A stretch of DNA of 5,991 nt from Actinomycetales bacterium (GCA_015655255.1 JAATFJ010000226.1:1-5991); one strand, 5' to 3'. Counted from the first letter of the stretch, positions 1 to 5,524 are shown. The notes: generated by a model from the sequence alone, not told the origin. A program made the numbers and translations.

Positions 1-663
1 ATCGCGCTCTCCACCGTGCATCGGCTCATCTCCCGACTCACTGCCGAGGGGATTCTCATGCGCATGCCGCGCCATGCCTATGCGATCGGTCCGCGGCTCT
101 GGGAGTTCGGCGAGCTCTCCCCGCTCGCGTTGCGCCTGCGCGAGACCGCGACGCCCGTGCTGCTGCGGCTGTACGAGGCAACGTCGGAGAACGTCCACCT
201 CGCCGTGCTCGACGGCGCGAGCCCGGCGACGGCGACCGCCCTGTATATCACCCGGCTCACGGGACCGCATTCCATCCCCACCCTCAGCAGAGGCGGCGGC
301 CGCCACCCCCTACACACGACGGGTGTAGGGAAGGCCCTGCTCTCCACGCGCGACCACCAGTGGCTGGAGAACTTCTTCTCCAGCCCGCTGGAACGGGAGA
401 CGACGCATTCCATCGTTGATGAGCGCACCCTCCGCGACGATCTGCAGCGCACGCGCAGCCGCGGCTATGCGCTCACGCGCGAGGAGATGACGCTGGGCAA
501 CATCTCCGTCGCCGCGCCCCTCGGACACGTCGAGGGACTGCCCCCGACCGCCCTCGGCGTGGTCGTGGACATCACGCGTGCCGACGAGCGCGCCCTGGCC
601 CCGCTCGTCGTGCAATCCGCGCGGGAACTCACCCGCTCACTGCGCCTCGCGCACGGCGCCTGA
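1..663 (+). CDS. IclR-family transcriptional regulator (5' truncated by window edge)
   Basis: This is a one-component DNA-binding regulator, of which 220 residues are visible. The frame is open from base 1 and its first residues (IALSTVHRLISRL) are the recognition-helix part of an IclR winged helix-turn-helix. The true start therefore lies upstream, and the GTG at 16 is inside the gene. Family members are usually about 250 aa, so some 30-40 residues are missing. After the wing comes the effector-binding domain, including the family-typical HPLHTTGVGKALL stretch near visible residues 102-114, then a RGYAL..EE segment and a VAAPLG strand. The gene ends 124 bp before pobA on the same strand. IclR proteins (PobR/PcaR types) commonly control 4-hydroxybenzoate and protocatechuate genes, so control of pobA with an aromatic-acid ligand is likely. 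That is inferred from context, and whether it activates or represses cannot be read from the sequence. Confidence 0.93.
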   Translation: MALSTVHRLISRLTAEGILMRMPRHAYAIGPRLWEFGELSPLALRLRETATPVLLRLYEATSENVHLAVLDGASPATATALYITRLTGPHSIPTLSRGGGRHPLHTTGVGKALLSTRDHQWLENFFSSPLERETTHSIVDERTLRDDLQRTRSRGYALTREEMTLGNISVAAPLGHVEGLPPTALGVVVDITRADERALAPLVVQSARELTRSLRLAHGA

Positions 664-665
664 TC

Positions 666-678
666 CTCACTGAGTGAG
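666..678. promoter_or_regulatory. 13-bp perfect palindrome upstream of pobA, candidate IclR operator
   Basis: CTCACT-G-AGTGAG is a perfect 6-bp inverted repeat around one central base, starting two bases after the IclR stop codon. It lies about 110 bp before the pobA start. A weak -10-like element (CATACT, 710-715) lies downstream without a good -35, which would place the palindrome around -45 to -55 of a possible pobA promoter, a usual position for a regulator site. The role is inferred. It is too short to be an effective terminator and has no T-run. Confidence 0.4.
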
Positions 679-731
679 AATCCGGAGGGGCAGGCGCGCA
701 GCCCACTCCCATACTGAACTCCGACATGACC

Positions 732-751
732 CCGCGGCGAGGACGCCGCGG
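732..751 (+). other. Hairpin in the pobA leader
   Basis: CCGCGGCG, a four-base AGGA loop and CGCCGCGG form a perfect 8-bp, almost all-GC stem. It ends 36 bp before the pobA ATG. No T-run follows, so it is a poor intrinsic terminator. If pobA is transcribed from upstream, the hairpin would lie in its 5' leader and could stabilise the mRNA or insulate the gene from IclR transcription. The AGGA loop resembles a Shine-Dalgarno core but is too far from the start codon to serve pobA. Confidence 0.5.
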
Positions 752-778
752 CACCCGGCGACAGGGCCGGACTCGATG

Positions 779-784
779 AGGAGA
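779..784 (+). promoter_or_regulatory. Ribosome binding site that fixes the pobA start
   Basis: AGGAGA sits three bases before the ATG at 788. The same reading frame is open further upstream (GTG 674, ATG 776), but those starts lack a comparable site. The 788 start also gives exactly the 394-residue length of classical PobA, with an N-terminus that aligns to it. Confidence 0.75.
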
Positions 785-787
785 AAC

Positions 788-1972
788 ATGGCAGAGCGCG
801 TCCGCACCCAGGTGGCGATCGTCGGAGCGGGACCGGCGGGTCTGCTGCTCTCACATCTCCTCGCCGCCGAGGGCATCGACTCCATCATCCTGGAGCAGCG
901 CTCCCGCGCCGACATCGAGGGCACCGTCAAGGCAGGAACTCTCGAGTACGGGACCGTGCAGCTGCTCAAGGAATCCGGCGCGACGCGCAACGCGGAGACC
1001 GTCGCGCAGCAGCACGACGGCATCGAGCTCTGGTTCGACGGGGAGCCGCACCGGCTCGACTTCACGCGCCTCACGGGGAAGCACGCGTACCTGTACCCGC
1101 AGCACCGGGTGCTCATCGACCAGCTCGCCACGCGCATCGACGCGGGGCAGGACATCCGCTTCGAGACGAACGTCGTGACCGTCGAGGACGCCGACAGTGA
1201 GCTCCCCCGCGTCGTCGCGGTGGATGCAGAAGGCGCGCAGACCGAGATCACGGTCGACTTCGTCGTCGGCGCCGACGGATCGCGTTCCGTCATCCGCACC
1301 CTCGTCGCCGGGTCGACGCACGACGGCTACTTCCGCGAGTACCCCTTCGCATGGTTCGGCATCCTCTGCCACGCGCCGCGCAGCTCGAAGGACCTCATGT
1401 ACTGCAACTCGCCGGACGGCTTCGCCCTCATCAGCCAGCGCACCGACACCATCCAGCGCATGTATTTCCAGTGCGACCCGGAAACGGACCCCGACTCCTA
1501 CACCGAGGCGGAGCTGTGGGTCGAGCTGCAGAAGCGCATTCCCGGCAAGACCCTCAAGGAGGGGCCCATCTTCCAGCGCGATGTGCTGCGGTTCCGCAGC
1601 TTTGTCGCGAGCACCCTCCGCAAGGGACGTCTCGCGCTCATCGGCGACGCCGCCCACACGGTGCCGCCGACGGGGGCGAAGGGCCTCAACCTCGCCGTCG
1701 CCGACACGGTGCTCCTCGCGGACATGCTCGTCGCGTTGTTCCGGGACAATGACGCCGCACCCCTCGACGACTTCTCCGAGCGTGCCCTCAAGCGCATCTG
1801 GAAGGCGCAGCACTTCTCCTGGTGGATGACGAACCTCACCCACCTCGCCCCCGACGCCACCGAGTTCGACCGTCGCCGCCAGCTCGGCGAGCTGCGGGCG
1901 CTGTTCTCCTCGGACGGCGGACAGCAGTACCTCGCGGAGTTCTACGTCGGCTGGCCCTTCGAGCGCCTCTGA
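788..1972 (+). CDS. pobA: 4-hydroxybenzoate 3-monooxygenase (p-hydroxybenzoate hydroxylase)
   Basis: Cytoplasmic FAD-dependent class A monooxygenase that hydroxylates 4-hydroxybenzoate to protocatechuate using NAD(P)H and O2, feeding the beta-ketoadipate pathway. At 394 aa it has the family length. Visible landmarks are the Rossmann motif GAGPAG (13-18), the DG motif (D163-G164) and the GDAAH flavin motif (286-290) running into VPPTGAKGLNLA. By alignment to the Pseudomonas fluorescens enzyme as I remember it, the substrate and proton-relay residues are all present: His76 (His72), Tyr205 (Tyr201), Ser216 (Ser212), Arg218 (Arg214), Arg224 (Arg220), Pro294 (Pro293), Asn301 (Asn300) and Tyr386 (Tyr385). 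The RIWKAQHFSWWMT block (336-348) is also diagnostic. One oddity is that the Pseudomonas pair Arg42/Arg44, in the FAD and NADPH region, is Thr46/Lys48 here. The upstream IclR gene is its probable regulator. No ring-cleavage genes are in view. Confidence 0.96.
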   Translation: MAERVRTQVAIVGAGPAGLLLSHLLAAEGIDSIILEQRSRADIEGTVKAGTLEYGTVQLLKESGATRNAETVAQQHDGIELWFDGEPHRLDFTRLTGKHAYLYPQHRVLIDQLATRIDAGQDIRFETNVVTVEDADSELPRVVAVDAEGAQTEITVDFVVGADGSRSVIRTLVAGSTHDGYFREYPFAWFGILCHAPRSSKDLMYCNSPDGFALISQRTDTIQRMYFQCDPETDPDSYTEAELWVELQKRIPGKTLKEGPIFQRDVLRFRSFVASTLRKGRLALIGDAAHTVPPTGAKGLNLAVADTVLLADMLVALFRDNDAAPLDDFSERALKRIWKAQHFSWWMTNLTHLAPDATEFDRRRQLGELRALFSSDGGQQYLAEFYVGWPFERL

Positions 1973-2009
1973 TCGCGGAGTCCGGGCGCGGGGACGACCG
2001 GGAAGCCGC

Positions 2010-2603
2010 TCAGCCGGCCAGGGCGTCCAGGTGGGCGCCGAGGAGCGCCAGCGCGCGATCGAAGTCGGCGAAGAAGCCGTCCATGCCCGCGCCGTCCCAC
2101 CGCTCGGTGGCGATGCGATGCGCGGCGACGATGGCGGCGGCGGCGGCCATGACCTCGATGTCGTCCGCCGGACGGCCGAGGCGATCGGCGATCCAGCGCG
2201 CGAGCCCTTCCTCGAAGACGCGCAGTTCCGCGTACCAGGCGAGCCGGAGCGACGGCGTCCGCCGGAGCAGCGCCATGCGCGTCCTGTCGATGTCCAGCTC
2301 GAGGGGATCGACGACGGAGCGGTGCACCGTGCGCCCGTAGGCCTCGACGATCGGCACATCCTCCGGGACGCGGCCGAGGGCGGAGAGGAGCCCCCGGAAC
2401 GTCCCGGGGGCACGACCGAGGACGATGCCCTCCTTCGTCCCGAAGTAGCGGTACACGGAGCGCTCGCCCACCTCGGAGGCGGCGGCGATCTCCGCGACGG
2501 TGACCTCGTCGAACCCCCGCTCCCGGAAGAGGGAGAGCGCGCGTTCGCAGATACGACGCTGCACATCGTCCATCCGCGTCGTCTGCCCCTGGCTGCGCGT
2601 CAC
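2010..2603 (-). CDS. TetR-family transcriptional regulator
   Basis: A 197-aa one-component regulator, the normal TetR length. The N-terminal helix-turn-helix is clear: RALSLFRERGFDEVTVAEIA (21-40), then ASEVGERSVYRYFGTKEGIV (42-61), whose SVYRYFGTKE is the classic recognition-helix pattern. The C-terminal half is helical and Ala-rich, with an RRTPSLRLAWYAEL segment and a closing W-D-G stretch. It resembles the TetR C-terminal class seen in MftR-like regulators, often linked to acyl-CoA-like ligands, but the real ligand is unknown. I chose the GTG at 2603 because a -10-like hexamer lies exactly six bases upstream, predicting a leaderless transcript, and because it gives a normal N-terminal arm. 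ATG 2573 is the alternative; its AGGGG is about 12 bases away, too far. The gene is divergent from the iron lipoprotein and converges on pobA with only 37 bp between them. It probably represses itself and may control the lipoprotein. Confidence 0.93.
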   Translation of the reverse strand: MTRSQGQTTRMDDVQRRICERALSLFRERGFDEVTVAEIAAASEVGERSVYRYFGTKEGIVLGRAPGTFRGLLSALGRVPEDVPIVEAYGRTVHRSVVDPLELDIDRTRMALLRRTPSLRLAWYAELRVFEEGLARWIADRLGRPADDIEVMAAAAAIVAAHRIATERWDGAGMDGFFADFDRALALLGAHLDALAG

Positions 2604-2609
2604 CGTGAC

Positions 2610-2637
2610 AGGCTAACAGCCGCACTTTGTCTGGCAG
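2610..2637 (-). promoter_or_regulatory. Predicted leaderless promoter of the TetR gene
   Basis: Read on the minus strand, CTGCCA (2637-2632, 4 of 6 to TTGACA), a 16-base spacer and TAGCCT (2615-2610, fitting the actinobacterial TAnnnT) are followed by six bases and then the GTG. Transcription would begin at the start codon itself. There is no Shine-Dalgarno sequence before this GTG, which agrees with leaderless translation. The -35 lies inside the 15-bp palindrome. Confidence 0.45.
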
Positions 2638-2660
2638 TGACTGCCATTCCATGTTAGGCT
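2631..2660 (+). promoter_or_regulatory. Predicted promoter of the iron-siderophore lipoprotein gene
   Basis: CTGGCA (2631-2636, 4 of 6 to TTGACA), an 18-base spacer and TAGGCT (2655-2660, TAnnnT) predict a start near 2667 and a leader of about 57 bases. The -35 overlaps the 15-bp palindrome, and the -10 is embedded in the iron-box-like site. TTGTCT at 2627-2632 is an alternative -35, but its 22-base spacing is too long. Confidence 0.45.
2632..2646. promoter_or_regulatory. 15-bp perfect palindrome, candidate TetR operator
   Basis: TGGCAGT-G-ACTGCCA is a perfect 7-bp inverted repeat around one base, close to the middle of the 120-bp divergent spacer. It covers the predicted -35 elements of both divergent promoters, so a bound dimer could block both. 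TetR proteins typically bind such 15-20 bp palindromes beside their own gene. Recognition by this particular TetR is inferred. Confidence 0.6.
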
Positions 2661-2667
2661 CACCTTA
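2649..2667 (+). promoter_or_regulatory. DtxR/IdeR-like iron box
   Basis: The 19 bases containing TTAGGCTCACCTTA match the DtxR/IdeR consensus (TTAGGTTAGSCTAACCTAA) at 14 positions by my hand alignment. The centre and right half are strong and the left five bases weak. The site spans the predicted -10 and start point of the downstream gene, where an Fe(II)-loaded DtxR-type repressor would block transcription. A siderophore-type binding protein is exactly the gene class so regulated, which supports the call. Confidence 0.6.
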
Positions 2668-2723
2668 CTTACGCACGATCGCCCCATCCCGAATCGGCGA
2701 CGCGCTTCCCCTCAGGAGTTCCC

Positions 2724-3728
2724 ATGATCCGTCGCGCCGCCGCGCTCCCCGCCCTTCTCACCGCCTCCCTCCTCGTCCTGACCGCCTGCTCCCCGGCCGC
2801 CGAGGACGAGACCGACGCCGCCGCATCCTCCGCATCGGAGTGCCGGGAGGTCGAGGACGCGAACGGCACGGTGTGCATCCCCGCGGAACCGCAGCGCATC
2901 GTCGTCCTCGATCCCCTCATGGCCCTGCCGACGCTCCTGAGCGTCGACGCCCCGGTCGTCGGAGCCGCGACGGTCTACGCAGACGGCGTCTCGTTCCCCG
3001 ATTACATCGACGAGGACGACCTCTCCGGCATCGAGACGGTCGGAGCCATGCAGGATCCGAGCATGGAGGCCATCGCGGCGCTCGAGCCGGACCTCATCAT
3101 CTCCGACAGCAGCAGCGGGTCCTCCGCGTTCACCGAGGAGCTCGAGAAGATCGCACCCGTGGTCGCTGCGCCCTACTCCTTCTACCGGAACGACTGGATC
3201 GACGACGTGCGCTTCATCGCCGACGTCGTCGGAAGATCCGACCTCATCGAGGATGAGATCGCCGATTATGAGGATCATGCGGCCGAGGTCGCCGCAGCCC
3301 TCGCCGAGAGCGGGGACGTGCACACCCTGTCCCGCGTAGACGTGTACGACGGGACACCCCTGTACTACCGGAGCGGGTGCACGTGGTTTGGCGCGGTGCT
3401 CGCCGACGCGGGGGTGTCGCAGCCCGCGGCACAGGGGCCAGACGAGTGCGCCCAGGGCGATGCGCAGAGCGTCATCGTCTATCTGTCCGCGGAGCAGCTG
3501 AACATCCTCGACGCCGATGCCATCGTCAGCTACCAGCAGCAGTCGACGAGCTCCGAGATCGGTGCGAGCCCCCTCGACGCCCTCACCGGCAACGAGCTAT
3601 GGGACGCGCTCCCCGCCGTCCAGAACGACGCCCTCTTCGTCTTCGGCGACGCCTGGGGGCTGGGCGTCTCCCTGGAGGCGGCGAACGAGATCCTCGACGA
3701 TCTGGAGACGATCTTCCCCGCGTCCTGA
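2724..3728 (+). CDS. Iron-siderophore ABC transporter substrate-binding lipoprotein
   Basis: A 334-aa extracytoplasmic lipoprotein expected to capture ferric siderophore (or a related iron or heme ligand) and deliver it to a membrane importer. The signal peptide is clear: a basic start (MIRR), a hydrophobic run, and the lipobox L-T-A-C with the lipidated Cys at 22. An acidic Ala/Ser linker follows, then the FepB/FhuD-like bilobal fold (Peripla_BP_2 type): PAEPQRIVVLDPLMALPTLL (53-72), the VGAMQDPSMEAIAALEPDLIIS strand-helix block (106-127), a long central helix, and a C-terminal lobe ending in a NEILDDLETIF helix. Four further Cys (40, 51, 219, 242) could form two disulfides. AGGAG at 2714-2718, five bases before the ATG, supports the start. 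Regulation by iron and perhaps by the divergent TetR is suggested by the sites upstream. No permease or ATPase gene follows, so its transporter must be encoded elsewhere. The exact ligand is unknown. Confidence 0.93.
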   Translation: MIRRAAALPALLTASLLVLTACSPAAEDETDAAASSASECREVEDANGTVCIPAEPQRIVVLDPLMALPTLLSVDAPVVGAATVYADGVSFPDYIDEDDLSGIETVGAMQDPSMEAIAALEPDLIISDSSSGSSAFTEELEKIAPVVAAPYSFYRNDWIDDVRFIADVVGRSDLIEDEIADYEDHAAEVAAALAESGDVHTLSRVDVYDGTPLYYRSGCTWFGAVLADAGVSQPAAQGPDECAQGDAQSVIVYLSAEQLNILDADAIVSYQQQSTSSEIGASPLDALTGNELWDALPAVQNDALFVFGDAWGLGVSLEAANEILDDLETIFPAS

Positions 3729-3770
3729 TCCCCGCGAGCCACTCGCCCTTCCCCGCGGCGCGGCCTTCGG

Positions 3771-3776
3771 TACACT
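3771..3776 (+). promoter_or_regulatory. Possible -10 element for the LRV-like membrane protein gene
   Basis: TACACT fits the TAnnnT pattern 43 bases after the lipoprotein stop, in a locally AT-richer patch of the 110-bp gap, and would start transcription near 3783. I see no convincing -35 at 16-18 bases. Read-through from the lipoprotein promoter is equally possible. Confidence 0.3.
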
Positions 3777-3793
3777 TCCTGTGAACCAGATAT

Positions 3794-3818
3794 GACCGCG
3801 GGCGCATCGGCCCCGGTC
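3794..3818 (+). other. Bulged hairpin between the lipoprotein gene and the LRV-like gene
   Basis: GACCG-C-GGGC (3794-3803) pairs with GCCCCGGTC (3810-3818): nine base pairs, one bulged C at 3799 and a six-base loop. No T-run follows. It could be a weak terminator 66 bases after the lipoprotein stop, or a leader structure of the next gene, whose ATG is 20 bases downstream. Confidence 0.4.
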
Positions 3819-3838
3819 GAGCAGGACGGAAGAGAGCC

Positions 3839-4660
3839 ATGACCGAACGCGAACCATCGAGCTATACCGCCGCAGAGCTCGCCGACCCCACGGTCGACGC
3901 GGCGACGCTGCGCGCGATTACGGCGGCTCGCCCGGATCTGTGGCCCGCCGTCCTCGCACACCCGAACTGCTATGCCGAGCTCGGCGCCTTCATCCGCCAA
4001 CAGCAGGCGGCGGCCGCCCAGGCGCAAGCCGCGGCTCAGGCGCAGGCCGCGGCGACGCAGTTCCCGCCCACCGCACAATCCGCCTCCGCGGCCGCCCCGC
4101 AGAGCCCGGACGCCTTCTCCGCCGGGGTGCAGCAGGCCGCGGAAGGCGCCAAGGACTTCCTGCAGAACACGAGCCGGTCCTTCCAGGACGCCCTCAACGA
4201 GAGCAAGTCGACGGCCCCGGGCCTCTCCCGCTGGTCCATCTGGGCGCTCCTCGCGCTGCCCGCGCTCGCCCTCCTCGGGATCGTCTTCTCGTTCCTGCCG
4301 ATCGCGTCCTTCGGCTTCGGCTACACGGTGAACTTCTACTCGACGGGTGAGGGCTACTTCCTCCTCATCCTCTTCCTCGCGGTGATCGCCTTCTCGATCG
4401 TCGCGGTCGTCACACATAAGAAGTGGGCGCAGATCACCGCGGCCTCGGTGGGGATCCTCACCGGCATCATCGGCATGTTCGATGGCTTCGGCACCATGAT
4501 CAGCATCTCCGGAGCCGGCTTCGGCGCCGCCGTCGGCCCCGGCGCTGTCCTCGTCGGCCTCGCGTCGCTCCTCGTGCTCGCCGCGGCCGTGCTCGTGCTC
4601 ATCCCGCTCTTCACGAGCTCGGCACCCAAGGCACCGCTGCAGCCCCCGACGCAGCAGTAA
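3839..4660 (+). CDS. Membrane protein with N-terminal variant leucine-rich-repeat-like domain
   Basis: A 273-aa protein of unknown function. Residues about 11-55 (ELADPTVDAATLRAITAARPDL... then AVLAHPNCYAELGAFI) match the pattern of the short variant leucine-rich repeat (LRV-like) domain common at the N-terminus of actinobacterial proteins: a D-P, a helix, R-P-D-L, then H-P-N before a second helix. Residues 54-100 are an Ala/Gln/Pro linker containing two tandem QAQAAA units. A polar amphipathic stretch (100-125) precedes about four membrane segments: 132-156, 173-193, 197-217 and 232-257. The tail (258-273) is Pro/Gln-rich. There is no signal peptide, so the LRV domain is probably cytosolic and tethered to the membrane. 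The start is supported by the purine-rich GGAAGAGAG just upstream and by the domain beginning soon after. Neighbours share no obvious pathway. An envelope or stress role, or protein-protein scaffolding, is possible, but none can be assigned. Confidence 0.85.
   Translation: MTEREPSSYTAAELADPTVDAATLRAITAARPDLWPAVLAHPNCYAELGAFIRQQQAAAAQAQAAAQAQAAATQFPPTAQSASAAAPQSPDAFSAGVQQAAEGAKDFLQNTSRSFQDALNESKSTAPGLSRWSIWALLALPALALLGIVFSFLPIASFGFGYTVNFYSTGEGYFLLILFLAVIAFSIVAVVTHKKWAQITAASVGILTGIIGMFDGFGTMISISGAGFGAAVGPGAVLVGLASLLVLAAAVLVLIPLFTSSAPKAPLQPPTQQ
4019..4054 (+). repeat. Two tandem 18-bp units in the Ala/Gln linker
   Basis: Two adjacent 18-base copies beginning CAGGCGCA differ at only two positions (the 9th and 18th base). 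Each encodes QAQAAA, residues 61-66 and 67-72 of the LRV-like membrane protein. The length is a multiple of three, so copy-number slippage would keep the frame and only change linker length. Confidence 0.8.
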
Positions 4661-4670
4661 CCCACACAGA

Positions 4671-4714
4671 ACGAGGCGGGGCCGGGGGACGATGAGTCCC
4701 CGGCCCCGCCTCGT
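4671..4714. terminator. Strong bidirectional hairpin terminator between convergent genes
   Basis: The arms 4671-4687 and 4698-4714 form a perfect 17-bp GC-rich stem (ACGAGGCGGGGCCGGGG and its complement). Two more pairs are possible above a bulged G, leaving a five-base loop. The stem starts ten bases after the LRV-gene stop and ends six bases before the SDR stop on the other strand, so it can end transcripts from both sides. Neither side has a true T-run, which is common for actinobacterial terminators. Confidence 0.85.
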
Positions 4715-4720
4715 CGTATC

Positions 4721-5509
4721 TCAGCCGACGAGCGAGGGCTGCGCCGTCCAGGAGTTCAGCCCGCCGTCCACGACGAGCGTGACGCCCGAGATGTAGGAGG
4801 CGTCCTGCGAGGCGAGGAAGAGGATCGATGCGGCGATCTCCTCCGGCTCCGCGACGCGCCCCAGCGGGATGCGCTCCGCATAGGTGTTCCGCACCCGCTC
4901 ATCGCCCTCCAGGATCGGGCGCAACAGCGGGGTCGCGACGGGTCCGGGGGCGACGGCATTGACGCGGACCCCGTCGTGCCCGTAGTCCACGGCCATGCTG
5001 CGGACGAGGTTGATCACCGCACCCTTGGCGGCGTTGTAAGCGGCCATGCGCGCATCCCCGCCGAGTCCGGATATCGACGCGGTCGCGACGATGACACCCT
5101 TGCTCTTCACCAAATGCGGCAGCGAGGCACGCGAGATGAAGAACACCCCGTCGAGGTCGACGCCGAGCACACGGTGCCAGTTCTCCGTGGCGACCTCTGC
5201 GACACCGCCGATGTCGCCGATCCCCGCGTTCGGTACGACGATGTCGAGCTTTCCGTACGTGGACACGACATCAGCAATGAGCGCATCGACCGCGTCGGGG
5301 TCCGTGACATCCGCCGCACGCGCGTCGAGGGAGTCTCCCGCGGCCGCATTCTCGGCGACGAAGCGCTCGATGCTCGCGGGCGCGACATCGACGGCGACGA
5401 CGGTCGCTCCCTCCGCGAGGAGCCGCGTGGTCACCGCGGCACCGATCCCGGACACTCCGCCGGTGACGAGTGCGACCTTGCCCTCGAAACGGCCTTCCGT
5501 AACAGTCAT
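4721..5509 (-). CDS. Short-chain dehydrogenase/reductase (SDR), classical type
   Basis: A 262-aa cytoplasmic NAD(P)-dependent oxidoreductase of normal classical-SDR length. Motifs in order are the TGGVSGIG cofactor loop (16-23), Asp41 at the end of the second strand (VAVD, pointing to NAD(H) over NADP(H)), NAG (94-96), catalytic Ser145, Tyr158-N-A-A-Lys162, and the PG motif in VNAVAPGPVATPL (183-195). The C-terminus carries the usual S-G-x-T-L-x-V-D-G-G block (241-250). The catalytic tetrad Asn position, usually in V-N-L, reads V-D-L (Asp118) here. The substrate cannot be told; annotations of such proteins range from 3-oxoacyl-ACP reductase-like to polyol or alcohol dehydrogenases. I chose ATG 5509 because GAGGAAAGG lies just upstream and the first strand follows at once; the frame stays open further upstream without domain content. 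A TetR-type gene lies 112 bp upstream on the same strand and may regulate it. Confidence 0.93.
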   Translation of the reverse strand: MTVTEGRFEGKVALVTGGVSGIGAAVTTRLLAEGATVVAVDVAPASIERFVAENAAAGDSLDARAADVTDPDAVDALIADVVSTYGKLDIVVPNAGIGDIGGVAEVATENWHRVLGVDLDGVFFISRASLPHLVKSKGVIVATASISGLGGDARMAAYNAAKGAVINLVRSMAVDYGHDGVRVNAVAPGPVATPLLRPILEGDERVRNTYAERIPLGRVAEPEEIAASILFLASQDASYISGVTLVVDGGLNSWTAQPSLVG

Positions 5510-5524
5510 CAGTACACCTTTCCT

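Noticed and set aside
16..663. The GTG at 16 as a complete IclR gene start
   Set aside because: The frame continues to base 1 with IALST, which belongs to the DNA-binding helix. Starting at 16 would cut the helix-turn-helix.
674..787. An N-terminal extension of PobA from GTG 674 or ATG 776
   Set aside because: The extra residues are Arg-rich with no similarity to PobA, the region contains the palindrome and hairpin, and ATG 788 has the ribosome binding site and yields the family length.
1973..2009. A terminator between the convergent pobA and TetR genes
   Set aside because: Only 4-bp CCGG pairings can be drawn in these 37 bases; there is no stable stem or T-run.
851..2566. A 571-codon open frame on the minus strand lying opposite pobA and overlapping the TetR gene
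   Set aside because: It is antisense to a clearly recognised pobA and overlaps the TetR gene in another frame. Its translation is low-complexity (Arg, Ser, Pro and Gly-rich, then Val/Glu/Asp-rich), as expected when high-GC codons are read in the wrong frame.
2605..2621. A second iron-box-like half site (AGGCTAAC) near the TetR start
   Set aside because: Only the central bases match and the right half diverges at once. It coincides with the TetR -10 hexamer, which explains it better.
3530..4417. A 295-codon minus-strand open frame rich in Glu, Arg and Gly across the lipoprotein end and LRV-like gene
   Set aside because: It is opposite two supported genes, spans their gap, has no recognisable domain and shows wrong-frame composition.
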